11,039 bases of DNA from Parabacteroides sp. (lineage in GTDB: Bacteria > Bacteroidota > Bacteroidia > Bacteroidales > Tannerellaceae): NCBI GenBank assembly GCA_020026285.1, contig JAHHQS010000131.1, positions 1 through 11,039 on the forward strand, given 5' to 3'. Below the pieces are notes generated by a model that made no database searches, was not told where the DNA came from, and was given only the letters and a program-made list of their open reading frames with translations. Both the position numbers and the translations under genes were made by a program. The first letter of the stretch is position 1; each line of letters begins with the position of its first letter. This document shows positions 1-7,001 of the stretch, one piece after another.

Positions 1-422
1 ATAAAATACTTATAAAATGAATTTTCCTCCTCCTTGTATGGGGATGTTAAAAGATTGGAAATGTTATCAGGAAAAACGGAATTTATCTGTAAAAAGTATA
101 ATTTTGTGTGTTGTGAAGTGATGTTGATGATGTAAAGGATTCTTTCAGATTTTAAAATAAAGATTGTAACAAATAAATCAGACAAATAAGGATCTGTCAA
201 AAGAATAAGTATTATTTTTCGCCAGGACTGAAAATATTTGAAGTTGAATAAAGAATATTTGTATCAAAAGTCTTTTCAGTATAAATAATTCTCGTTTTAT
301 AACTCTGTGAGTTCTGAAAAAAGCAGTGAAATAAGCGATTAATTGTGTTTTTCTTTAGTGTATAGAAAGAATAGATTATATTTGTTTCATAATTCTACAA
401 ATCTACGATTAATCATTTTAAA
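1..422. other. Non-coding upstream region of the hexosaminidase-mannosidase operon
   Basis: No reading frame of gene-like quality is seen on either strand of this AT-rich stretch. Near its right end is a Bacteroides-type promoter (listed separately). Further up, the octamer AATATTTG occurs at 233-240 and again at 254-261, start to start 21 bases, and an 8-base inverted repeat ACTGAAAA (227-234) / TTTTCAGT (273-280) encloses both copies. ACAAATAA also occurs twice (169-176 and 182-189). These could be regulator sites, but short AT-rich repeats arise easily by chance in such sequence. The first 150 bases hold nothing I can name. Confidence 0.6.
354..384 (+). promoter_or_regulatory. Bacteroides-type promoter for the GH20-GH92 operon
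   Basis: A perfect -7 box TATATTTG (377-384, consensus TAnnTTTG) is preceded by TTTA (354-357, consensus TTTG) with exactly 19 bases between. This is the arrangement recognised by the primary sigma factor of Bacteroides. It would start transcription near 391, giving a leader of about 30 bases before the ATG at 423. Confidence 0.65.
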
Positions 423-2603
423 ATGTTTGTAAAGTTTAGTTTCAAGTCAGTAGGTAAAGTATTGGGAGGAACTTTTTTAATGAGTTCCGTTTTCTTTACC
501 TCTTGTAAGCAGAGTTTGGTTACTCCTGTAAATTTAATTCCGAAACCATCCGAGATGAATGTTTCAGAAGGAATCTTTAAGATTGATAGTGCTTCTCTCT
601 TTGGAAAAGTAAATTCGGAAGCTGTGAATTTCTCTGTAGATCCAAAATCTGATATAGCCAGGGAGGGATACCAGCTGTCAGTATCAGAGAAAGGTGTTCA
701 ATTGAAAGCCAGTACAGAAGATGGATTGTATTATGGAAAGCAGACTCTTTTACAATTGCTGACATCTGAAGGTCTGCCATATGTACAGATAAAGGATGAA
801 CCTCGTTTCCCTTATCGAGGCCTGCATTTGGACGTTTCTCGTCATTTCTTTGATAAAGAAGAAGTAAAGAAGCTGATGAATGCTATGTCATACTACAAGC
901 TTAATACTTTGCATCTGCATCTTACTGATGCTGGTGGCTGGCGTTTGCAGATAGACAAATATCCTAAACTGACAACTGATGCAGCTTTCCGAACAGAGTC
1001 TGATTGGAGAAAATGGTGGGATGGAAAAGATCGCCGATTCATGAAAGAAGGAGAGGAAGGTGCTTATGGTGGATATTATACGAAGGATGATATTCGTGAT
1101 ATGTTGGCTTATGCAGCCGAGAAACATATAACGGTTATTCCTGAAATAGAATTTCCTGGTCATTCTGATGAGGTTTTTATCGCCTATCCTGAATTATGTT
1201 GTACCGGGAAACCTTATACCAGTGGCGTTTTTTGTGTCGGAAATCCAAAGACATTTGAATTTATGGAAAATGTCCTGACAGAAGTTATTGAACTGTTCCC
1301 GTCAGAATACATTCATATAGGAGGAGATGAGGCCGGAAAAGGACATTGGAAAAAATGTCCGAAGTGTCAGGCTTTAATTAAAAGGGAAAAACTTGCAGAT
1401 GAAAATGAATTGCAGAGCTATATGATTCGTCGAGCTGAGGAATTCCTGATTTCTAAAGGACGTAAATTAATCGGATGGGATGAAATCCTTGAAGGTGGAC
1501 TGGCTCCTGAAGCAACTGTTATGTCATGGCGTGGAGAAGCAGCCGGATTCAAGTCTGCAAGAATGGGACATGATGTAATCATGACTCCGGGTGGATACAT
1601 GTATTTCGATTTTTATCAGGCCGATCCAAGAAAACAGCCGTATGCAATTGGTGGTTATACTCCAGTAAAGAAAGTATACAGTTACAATCCGATACCGAAA
1701 GATTCATTGACTGCTGAAGAAGCCAAGCACTTCTTGGGTGTTCAGGCCAATACCTGGACTGAATATATGAAGACAAAAGAACACTTGGAATACATGATGT
1801 TTCCACGTGCTTTAGCTTTGGCTGAAGTAGCCTGGACTCCTCAGGAAAAACGTTCATGGAATGACTTTAAACCGAGATTGAATGCTCATATTCCGATATT
1901 GAAAAAATTAGAATTGAATCCTTTTTCTCTTTCATACGAATTGGAATTTGATATGGTTGTCGATACTCTGAAAAAAGAAATCCGGGTGACTGTCGAATCA
2001 GAGAAATATCCTGCAGAAATCCACTATACAACTGATGGTACGATTCCTACGGCTTCTTCTCCGATTTACAGGAATCCGATTATCGTGAAAGATTCTGCTC
2101 GAATTGTTGCTGGAATCTTTGAAAATGGAAAGTTACAGGGAGATGTTTCTGAAAAGGAAGTTGATTATCATTTGGGTATAGGTAAAAAAATATCGTTCTC
2201 TACAGAGCTTTGTGATAAATATATGGCTGGAGGAATCAATGCCCTGATAGATGGTTATCGTGGAAGTCTGACTTATATGGATGGTCGCTGGCAAGGTTAT
2301 CTGGATCACACTGATTGTATAATTGATTTGGGTAAAGTAATGGATATACATTCGGTTTCATCTCGCTGGATGCAGATAAAAGGGCCTGGCGTTTTTCAAC
2401 CAGAAGAAGTTGAGGTCTTGGTTTCTGAAGATGGAGAAGAATATACTTCTGTTGGAATGAAAGCGACAACTGTAGCGAAAGATTATAGCGATCTGATATT
2501 TGAAGAATATCCGTTCAATGGAAAATGGAAAGCGAGATATGTTCGTCTGAAAGCTAAAAATGGTACAGCATTCACTTTTTTGGATGAAATAGTTATATGG
2601 TGA
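423..2603 (+). CDS. GH20 beta-N-acetylhexosaminidase lipoprotein with C-terminal F5/8-type domain
   Basis: This exo-glycosidase removes terminal beta-linked GlcNAc or GalNAc from glycans by substrate-assisted catalysis. The N-terminus is a lipoprotein signal: a hydrophobic run ending in FFTSC, with Cys28 as the lipid-attachment residue. The residues after it (KQS) lack the acidic surface-export signal of Bacteroides, so a periplasm-facing anchor is likelier than the cell surface. Residues about 36-130 form the small N-terminal GH20b domain (LIPKPSEM start). Residues about 131-485 are the GH20 barrel, with HLDVSRHFF at 135-143, HLHLTD at 164-169, and the catalytic pair Asp302-Glu303 in HIGGDEAG. 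Residues about 515-583 resemble the chitobiase C-terminal immunoglobulin-like domain (YTTDGTIPT). Residues about 595-726 resemble an F5/8-type C (CBM32-like) carbohydrate-binding domain. The 726-residue length fits this multidomain type. The first ATG sits about 30 bases below a good promoter. The gene is followed after 42 bases by a GH92 mannosidase, which points to N-glycan trimming. Whether GlcNAc or GalNAc is preferred cannot be told. Confidence 0.96.
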   Translation: MFVKFSFKSVGKVLGGTFLMSSVFFTSCKQSLVTPVNLIPKPSEMNVSEGIFKIDSASLFGKVNSEAVNFSVDPKSDIAREGYQLSVSEKGVQLKASTEDGLYYGKQTLLQLLTSEGLPYVQIKDEPRFPYRGLHLDVSRHFFDKEEVKKLMNAMSYYKLNTLHLHLTDAGGWRLQIDKYPKLTTDAAFRTESDWRKWWDGKDRRFMKEGEEGAYGGYYTKDDIRDMLAYAAEKHITVIPEIEFPGHSDEVFIAYPELCCTGKPYTSGVFCVGNPKTFEFMENVLTEVIELFPSEYIHIGGDEAGKGHWKKCPKCQALIKREKLADENELQSYMIRRAEEFLISKGRKLIGWDEILEGGLAPEATVMSWRGEAAGFKSARMGHDVIMTPGGYMYFDFYQADPRKQPYAIGGYTPVKKVYSYNPIPKDSLTAEEAKHFLGVQANTWTEYMKTKEHLEYMMFPRALALAEVAWTPQEKRSWNDFKPRLNAHIPILKKLELNPFSLSYELEFDMVVDTLKKEIRVTVESEKYPAEIHYTTDGTIPTASSPIYRNPIIVKDSARIVAGIFENGKLQGDVSEKEVDYHLGIGKKISFSTELCDKYMAGGINALIDGYRGSLTYMDGRWQGYLDHTDCIIDLGKVMDIHSVSSRWMQIKGPGVFQPEEVEVLVSEDGEEYTSVGMKATTVAKDYSDLIFEEYPFNGKWKARYVRLKAKNGTAFTFLDEIVIW

Positions 2604-2645
2604 TAAATAGAATTATTAGAATACGTAATTAATAAATTGGTAAAA

Positions 2646-4889
2646 ATGAAGAAACAATTATTGACGCTCTTGTTATGTGGAAGTGCTATTGCTTTTGCAC
2701 AGCAGCCTGTCGATTATGTCAATCCGTTTATCGGAACAAGTAACTTCGGAACAACAAATCCGGGAGCCGTTTGTCCCCAAGGTATGATGAGTGTGACTCC
2801 ATTTAATGTGATGGGTTCCGATTTAAATAAGTACGATAAGGATAGTCGTTGGTGGTCTACACCTTATACATCCGACAATAAGTATTTCACTGGTTATGCT
2901 CATGTAAATCTGAGTGGAGTAGGTTGTCCTGATCTGGGAAGTTTGTTGTTAATGCCAACTTCAGGTGATCTTAAAGTGGATTACAAGGAATATGGAAGCG
3001 AATATAAAAATGAAATTTCTCATCCGGGATATTATAGCAATGTATTGACTAAATATAATATCAAAACAGAAGTAACAGCTACACCTCGTACAAGTCTGGC
3101 TCGTTTTACCTTTCCAAAAGGTCAGGGAAATATCCTTTTGAATCTGGGAGAAGGTCTGACAAACGAAACTGGAGCAACCGTTCGTTTTGTAAGTGATACC
3201 GAAATTGAAGGAAGTAAGCTGATGGGGACATTCTGTTATAATGCACAGGCCGTTTTCCCAATCTATTTTGTAATGAAAATAGACAAGGCTCCGAAAGAAA
3301 AAGGTTATTGGAAGAAACAAAGACAAATGACTGTTGAAGCTAATTTCGATGCTCATTCCGGAAAGTATAAATTGTATAAGAATTATACTCGTGAAATGAG
3401 TGGCGATGATGTTGGCGTATGGTTTAAATATGATGTAGAAGAGCAGGGACAGGTAGAAGTCAAAATGGGTGTATCGTTTGTCAGCATTGAGAATGCCCGT
3501 GAGAACCTGAATGCTGAACAGCCTGGATTCGATTTTGACAAAATAGCTGCTGCTACTCGTGAAAAGTGGAATAATGATCTGTCAAGAATCACTGTTGAAG
3601 GTGGAACAAAGGATGAAAAAACAGTATTTTACACAGCTTTGTATCATTTGTTGATTCATCCAAATATTCTTCAGGATGTAAATGGTGAATATCCTAAGAT
3701 GGAAAGTCTGGAAGTGGGCAAGACAGAGGGAAACCGTTACACTGTTTTTTCTTTATGGGATACATATCGTAATGTAAGTTCATTGATGACTTTACTTTAT
3801 CCGGATCGTCAGGAAGATATCATCAAGACTATGATTGATATGTATAAGGAAAACGGCTGGTTGCCAAAATGGGAACTTTACGGTCGTGAGACTTATACAA
3901 TGGAAGGAGACCCGTCTATTCCTTATATCGTGGATGCATGGGCAAAAGGATTGAGAAACTTCGATACGGAAACAGCTTACGAAGCTATGCGTAAAGGAGC
4001 AACTACTCCAGGCGAATTTAATCTTCTTCGTCCGGATGCGAATGATTATTTTTCTTTAGGCTATATTCCTTTGCGTGCTCAGTTTGATAATTCTGTTTCT
4101 CATGCTTTGGAATATTATATTGCCGATTGGAACCTGAGCCAGTTTGCAAAAGATCTGGGCAAGACAGAAGATGCTGAATTATTCTATAACCGTTCAATGG
4201 GTTATAAGAAATATTATTGTAAGGATTTCGGTACATTGAGACCTATTTTGCCTGATGGCAAGTTCTATGAACCATTCGATCCGAAACAGGGTGAGAACTT
4301 TGAGCCAAGTCCTGGTTTCCACGAAGGAAATGCATGGAATTATACATTCTATGTTCCTCATGATATTAAAGGTTTGGCTAAACTGATGGGTGGAGGTAAA
4401 AAGTTTGCCAACAAACTTCAGAAGGTTTTCGACGATGGCAATTATGATCCTGCAAACGAACCTGATATTGCTTATCCATATCTGTTTAGTTATTTCAAAG
4501 GAGAGGAATGGCGTACTCAGAAAGAAGTAAACAAGATTCTAAAGAATCATTATCATAATGCTCCAAAGGGTGTACCGGGTAACGAAGATGCAGGAACAAT
4601 GTCTGCATGGGCTATCTTCTCAATGATGGGACTTTATCCTGCCTGTCCGGGAGATACTGATTATATCTTAACTTCTCCGGTGTTTGATAAGATTACAATT
4701 CATTTAGATAAGAAATATTATCCAAAAGGTGATTTGGTAATTACTTCAAAACACGAAACTCCGGAATCTATCTATATTCATTCCGTAAAGGCCGGTGATA
4801 AGAAACTGAAGGGTTGTTCAATCTCTCATCAGGATCTGGTAAAAGCCGGAACACTTGAATATATTTTGAAGGATACTCCGAAGAAATAA
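2646..4889 (+). CDS. GH92 exo-alpha-mannosidase, secreted to the periplasm
   Basis: Family GH92 enzymes are calcium-dependent inverting exo-alpha-mannosidases, many of them alpha-1,2-specific, that strip mannose from high-mannose N-glycans. I place the start at the ATG at 2646, which opens a clean signal peptide (MKKQLLTLLL..., cleavage probably after AFA at residue 18). A TTG three codons upstream is possible but less likely. The mature protein opens with VDYVNPFIGT, the family's usual beginning. In 747-residue numbering, the (alpha/alpha)6 barrel carries HEGNAWNYTF around Glu560, matching the catalytic-acid region, and GNEDAGTMSAW with Asp648 in the base region. FSLWDTYRN and the GDPSIPYIVDAW stretch are further family signatures. 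Length is normal and no break is seen. The gene follows the hexosaminidase by 42 bases with no terminator between, and ends at a strong terminator, so the two are probably co-transcribed. The linkage preference (alpha-1,2, 1,3 or 1,4) cannot be assigned from sequence alone. Confidence 0.95.
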   Translation: MKKQLLTLLLCGSAIAFAQQPVDYVNPFIGTSNFGTTNPGAVCPQGMMSVTPFNVMGSDLNKYDKDSRWWSTPYTSDNKYFTGYAHVNLSGVGCPDLGSLLLMPTSGDLKVDYKEYGSEYKNEISHPGYYSNVLTKYNIKTEVTATPRTSLARFTFPKGQGNILLNLGEGLTNETGATVRFVSDTEIEGSKLMGTFCYNAQAVFPIYFVMKIDKAPKEKGYWKKQRQMTVEANFDAHSGKYKLYKNYTREMSGDDVGVWFKYDVEEQGQVEVKMGVSFVSIENARENLNAEQPGFDFDKIAAATREKWNNDLSRITVEGGTKDEKTVFYTALYHLLIHPNILQDVNGEYPKMESLEVGKTEGNRYTVFSLWDTYRNVSSLMTLLYPDRQEDIIKTMIDMYKENGWLPKWELYGRETYTMEGDPSIPYIVDAWAKGLRNFDTETAYEAMRKGATTPGEFNLLRPDANDYFSLGYIPLRAQFDNSVSHALEYYIADWNLSQFAKDLGKTEDAELFYNRSMGYKKYYCKDFGTLRPILPDGKFYEPFDPKQGENFEPSPGFHEGNAWNYTFYVPHDIKGLAKLMGGGKKFANKLQKVFDDGNYDPANEPDIAYPYLFSYFKGEEWRTQKEVNKILKNHYHNAPKGVPGNEDAGTMSAWAIFSMMGLYPACPGDTDYILTSPVFDKITIHLDKKYYPKGDLVITSKHETPESIYIHSVKAGDKKLKGCSISHQDLVKAGTLEYILKDTPKK

Positions 4890-4915
4890 AATCCTCTGAT
4901 AGTTAAGATAATAAG

Positions 4916-4985
4916 GGCCGGAATAGAAAAATCGGCCGCTGTTTAGAAACGTCCAATGTTTTTCGTAAAACATTGGACGTTTTTT
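4916..4985 (+). terminator. Intrinsic terminator after the GH92 gene
   Basis: The main element is a perfect 16-pair stem, 4947-4962 with 4967-4982, closed by a four-base loop (TCGT) and running into a T tract at 4981-4985. A smaller hairpin just upstream pairs GGCCG (4916-4920) with CGGCC (4933-4937). Lying 58 bases past the mannosidase stop, the main hairpin very likely ends the glycosidase operon. Confidence 0.88.
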
Positions 4986-4989
4986 GTAA

Positions 4990-5211
4990 AAGGTCAAAGA
5001 TTTTCACAAAAGGAATACATCTTTTTTAGACAACGATGCAGACAGAGAAGACCTTGCACTGTTTAGAAAACATTATTATTAAACCAAAATTTAAATTTGC
5101 AGGTGGAAAAAATATATTAAAAACAAAGAGTTATCTTATTGGGATAGTAATTCATGGTTTCAAATAGATAAAAAAGGAAATATTACATCTTCCTTACAAC
5201 AACAAAAATAG
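4990..5211 (+). pseudogene. Possible decayed coding fragment of unknown origin
   Basis: One plus-strand frame reads like protein in two blocks, 4990-5079 (ending DREDLALFRKHYY) and 5095-5208 (containing ELSYWDSNSWFQIDKKGNI), each followed by a stop. The blocks share the same frame and are separated only by two stops 12 bases apart (5080-5082 and 5092-5094). Neither block has an ATG. The overlapping frame stays open across both stops, with an ATG at 5036 and a stop at 5165-5167, encoding a 43-residue peptide. A gene end broken by stops or small indels would look like this. I do not recognise the family, and chance composition in AT-rich DNA is a real alternative. Confidence 0.25.
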
Positions 5212-5232
5212 GCTAAAACATAGACTCTAGCC
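5204..5232 (-). terminator. Terminator-like hairpin at the end of the small lipoprotein frame
   Basis: Read on the minus strand, GGCTAGAG (5232-5225) pairs with TTTTAGCC (5218-5211) around a six-base loop, with two G-T wobble pairs, and is followed by TATTTTTG (5210-5203). It overlaps the stop codon of the 42-residue frame. The stem is modest, so this is a weak intrinsic terminator at best. Confidence 0.4.
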
Positions 5233-5355
5233 CACTGCATTTTTGATAATGGCATTGACTATTTTGACTTCTGATTTCCTGTGGCATGATGAAAAAATAA
5301 ACAAGATAACTGATACTGTCAGGATAAGACTGGATATATTCCTTTTCGTGTTCAT
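5227..5355 (-). CDS. Candidate 42-residue small lipoprotein
   Basis: The frame starts at ATG 5355 and encodes MNTKRN, then a hydrophobic segment (residues 7-21) ending in the lipobox-like FSSC with Cys24, then an 18-residue polar tail (HRKSEVKIVNAIIKNAVG). This is the layout of a small Bacteroidales lipoprotein: a positively charged start, a membrane-spanning segment, then a Cys followed by a short charged tail. An upstream in-frame ATG at 5454 would add 33 residues without signal-like character, and promoter-like boxes lie inside that extension, so I prefer the shorter form. A promoter-like pair lies about 40 bases upstream and a terminator-like hairpin overlaps the stop, which supports an independent short transcript. 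No function can be assigned. It could also be the surviving 5' end of a longer, lost lipoprotein gene, or a chance frame. Confidence 0.4.
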   Translation of the reverse strand: MNTKRNISSLILTVSVILFIFSSCHRKSEVKIVNAIIKNAVG

Positions 5356-5396
5356 TATTGTAGTCTTTTCATTATTGGAATAATTAATTTTAATTC

Positions 5397-5426
5397 TAAA
5401 AATATGGATAAAATGATTAAAACAAA
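5397..5426 (-). promoter_or_regulatory. Promoter-like boxes upstream of the small lipoprotein frame
   Basis: On the minus strand, TTTG (5426-5423) is followed after 18 bases by TATTTTTA (5404-5397), one base off the Bacteroides -7 consensus TAnnTTTG. Initiation near 5390 would leave a leader of about 35 bases before the ATG at 5355, similar to the leaders of neighbouring genes. AT-rich DNA gives such matches by chance, hence the modest confidence. Confidence 0.35.
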
Positions 5427-5540
5427 ATGATTGGGTTTGGAATGTCTTTTTCATGTGCGTAATAATCTGATTCTTTTGCGAAGCTTGATCTTTCGGATAA
5501 AAAGCTTTCTTTAAAGATGGAATAACCCGTCTAAAATGTA

Positions 5541-5548
5541 TACCTTTG
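5541..5548 (+). promoter_or_regulatory. Bacteroides -7 promoter box for the dihydroorotase gene
   Basis: TACCTTTG is an exact match to TAnnTTTG. No TTTG is present at the matching -33 distance, so the assignment rests on the -7 box. Transcription would begin near 5555, about 15 bases before the ATG at 5569 and downstream of the alternative ATG at 5536. This argues that the shorter protein is the real one. Confidence 0.5.
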
Positions 5549-5568
5549 AAGAAATTAAAGTTAAAAAT

Positions 5569-6918
5569 ATGAGCAAGAAATTAATAAAGAATGCCCGAAT
5601 TATAAACGAGGGCAAGAAGTTTAATGGTTCTGTATTGATTAATGGTGAATTGATAGAGGCTGTTTACGAAGGAGATCTTCCTGAAAATTTGGATTTATCG
5701 GGAGTTGAAGTAATTGATGCAACTGGTAAACTCTTACTTCCTGGTTGTATTGACGATCAGGTTCATTTCCGTGAACCGGGACTGACTCATAAGGCTGATA
5801 TTTATTCGGAAAGTCGTGCTGCAGTAGCAGGAGGTGTCACTTCATTCATGGATATGCCGAATACGAAACCTCAGACAACCAATCTGGAGAATCTTCAGTG
5901 GAAGTTCGATCGGGCTGCAGCAACATCTGTTGCCAACTATTCTTTCTTCTTTGGTGGAACCAATGACAATATGGATGAGATCCGTCGTGTGGATCGTACA
6001 AGAGTCCCTGGTTTGAAATTGTTTTTAGGTTCTTCTACCGGAAATATGTTGGTGGATAACAAGGAAACATTGGAGAAAATCTTCAGCGAATGTGATATGC
6101 TGATTGCCATCCATGCAGAAAAGGAAGAAGTCATCAAACGAAATATTGCTCATTATACTCAGTTATATGGTGAAGATCTTGACATATCTTTCCATAGTAA
6201 AATCAGAAGTGAGGAAGCTTGTTATGCTTGTTCATCAGAAGCTGCAGAAATGGCAACTCGTTTAGGTTCCCGTTTGCACATTCTTCATCTTTCTACCGCA
6301 AAGGAAACCACTTTGTTTGATAATACGATTCCTTTGGAAGAAAAGAAGATTACCGGTGAAGTCTGTGTACATCATTTGTGGTTCCACGATGGAGATTATG
6401 CTCGGTTTGGCAATCGAATCAAATGGAATCCTGCAATCAAGACTTTAGCCGATCGTACGGCTTTGCGTGAAGCTGTAAATAATAATAAGATTGATATTGT
6501 GGCAACCGACCATGCTCCACATCTTTTATCAGAAAAACAGGGCTCCTGCTTGAAAGCTTCTTCCGGAGGACCACTGGTTCAGCATTCATTGACCGTAATG
6601 TTAGAGTTGGCAATGGAAGGTCGTTTCACATATGAGAAAGTTGTGGAAACTATGGCTCATAAACCAGCCATCCTTTTCCGAATCGATAAGAGAGGATTTA
6701 TCCGTCCGGGTTACTATGCAGATTTGGTATTGGTTGATCCGAACAAGACATGGACTGTAAGCAAGGAGAACATTCTGACAAAATGTGGCTGGTCGCCATT
6801 CGAAGGATATGAATTCCACCATGCTGTAGATACAACCTGGGTAAATGGTGAAGCAGTATGGCAGAACGGCCAGATCAATAATGATATTCATGGTAAGGAA
6901 TTGAAGTTTAATAATTGA
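5569..6918 (+). CDS. pyrC: Dihydroorotase-family amidohydrolase (class I type)
   Basis: Dihydroorotase interconverts carbamoyl-aspartate and dihydroorotate, the third step of cytosolic de novo pyrimidine synthesis. The start is taken at ATG 5569 ([15 protein letters not shown], 449 residues), because the frame's earlier ATG at 5536 lies before a promoter box and adds 11 residues unlike the family. Numbering from 5569, the barrel's first metal motif reads [10 protein letters not shown], so Gln64 replaces the first His of the usual HxH, while His66 remains. MPNTKPQT follows at about 96-103. Lys150 ([11 protein letters not shown]) lies where related enzymes place a carboxylated Lys or an Asp ligand. 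His182 (IHAEKEE), His240 (ILHLST) and Asp314 (ATDHAPH) match the remaining ligands. From memory, a [10 protein letters not shown] form occurs in a recognised subgroup of annotated dihydroorotases, so this is probably a lineage variant and not a broken gene. Dihydroorotase is the best call; a related cyclic amidohydrolase, or a non-catalytic partner, is not excluded. It appears to be a single-gene unit converging on the acyl-CoA ligase. Confidence 0.88.
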   Translation: MSKKLIKNARIINEGKKFNGSVLINGELIEAVYEGDLPENLDLSGVEVIDATGKLLLPGCIDDQVHFREPGLTHKADIYSESRAAVAGGVTSFMDMPNTKPQTTNLENLQWKFDRAAATSVANYSFFFGGTNDNMDEIRRVDRTRVPGLKLFLGSSTGNMLVDNKETLEKIFSECDMLIAIHAEKEEVIKRNIAHYTQLYGEDLDISFHSKIRSEEACYACSSEAAEMATRLGSRLHILHLSTAKETTLFDNTIPLEEKKITGEVCVHHLWFHDGDYARFGNRIKWNPAIKTLADRTALREAVNNNKIDIVATDHAPHLLSEKQGSCLKASSGGPLVQHSLTVMLELAMEGRFTYEKVVETMAHKPAILFRIDKRGFIRPGYYADLVLVDPNKTWTVSKENILTKCGWSPFEGYEFHHAVDTTWVNGEAVWQNGQINNDIHGKELKFNN

Positions 6919-6929
6919 TAGCAAAGGCC

Positions 6930-6986
6930 TGTAAACAACAATGCCCCAATAAAAGAAATTCTTCTATTCGGGCATTATTGTTTACA
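6930..6986. terminator. Long hairpin between convergent genes, probable shared terminator
   Basis: TGTAAACAACAATGCCC (6930-6946) pairs with GGGCATTATTGTTTACA (6970-6986): 17 positions with a single C-A mismatch. A further AATA/TATT match (6948-6951 with 6965-6968) continues the stem inward. It starts 12 bases after the dihydroorotase stop and ends 15 bases before the ligase stop, so it can serve both genes. Neither side has a clear T tract, so termination efficiency is uncertain; it may instead stabilise the 3' ends. Confidence 0.65.
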
Positions 6987-7001
6987 ATCAGTCGAAACTA
7001 A

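Noticed and set aside
1335..1370. CPKC (residues 312-315) in the GH20 protein as a possible zinc or redox site
   Set aside because: A Cys-x-x-Cys just after the catalytic Asp-Glu is, as I recall, common in Bacteroidetes GH20 enzymes and is not evidence of a new function.
2637..2645. TTG start for the mannosidase, three codons before the ATG
   Set aside because: The ATG at 2646 opens a standard signal peptide, and neither position has a clear Shine-Dalgarno site to favour the rarer TTG.
2961..3356. A 131-residue minus-strand frame inside the GH92 gene
   Set aside because: Its composition is that of a complement shadow, it has no ribosome site, and the opposite strand is unambiguous GH92 coding sequence.
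4939..5069. CTGTTTAGAAA direct repeats as the ends of an inserted element
   Set aside because: Eleven bases of AT-rich repeat without inverted ends, a transposase or a target duplication is too little to call a mobile element; it is mentioned only as context for the possible gene remnant.
5227..5454. The full 75-residue minus-strand frame as the gene
   Set aside because: The first 33 residues look like translated AT-rich leader and overlap the promoter-like boxes; the signal peptide is coherent only from the ATG at 5355.
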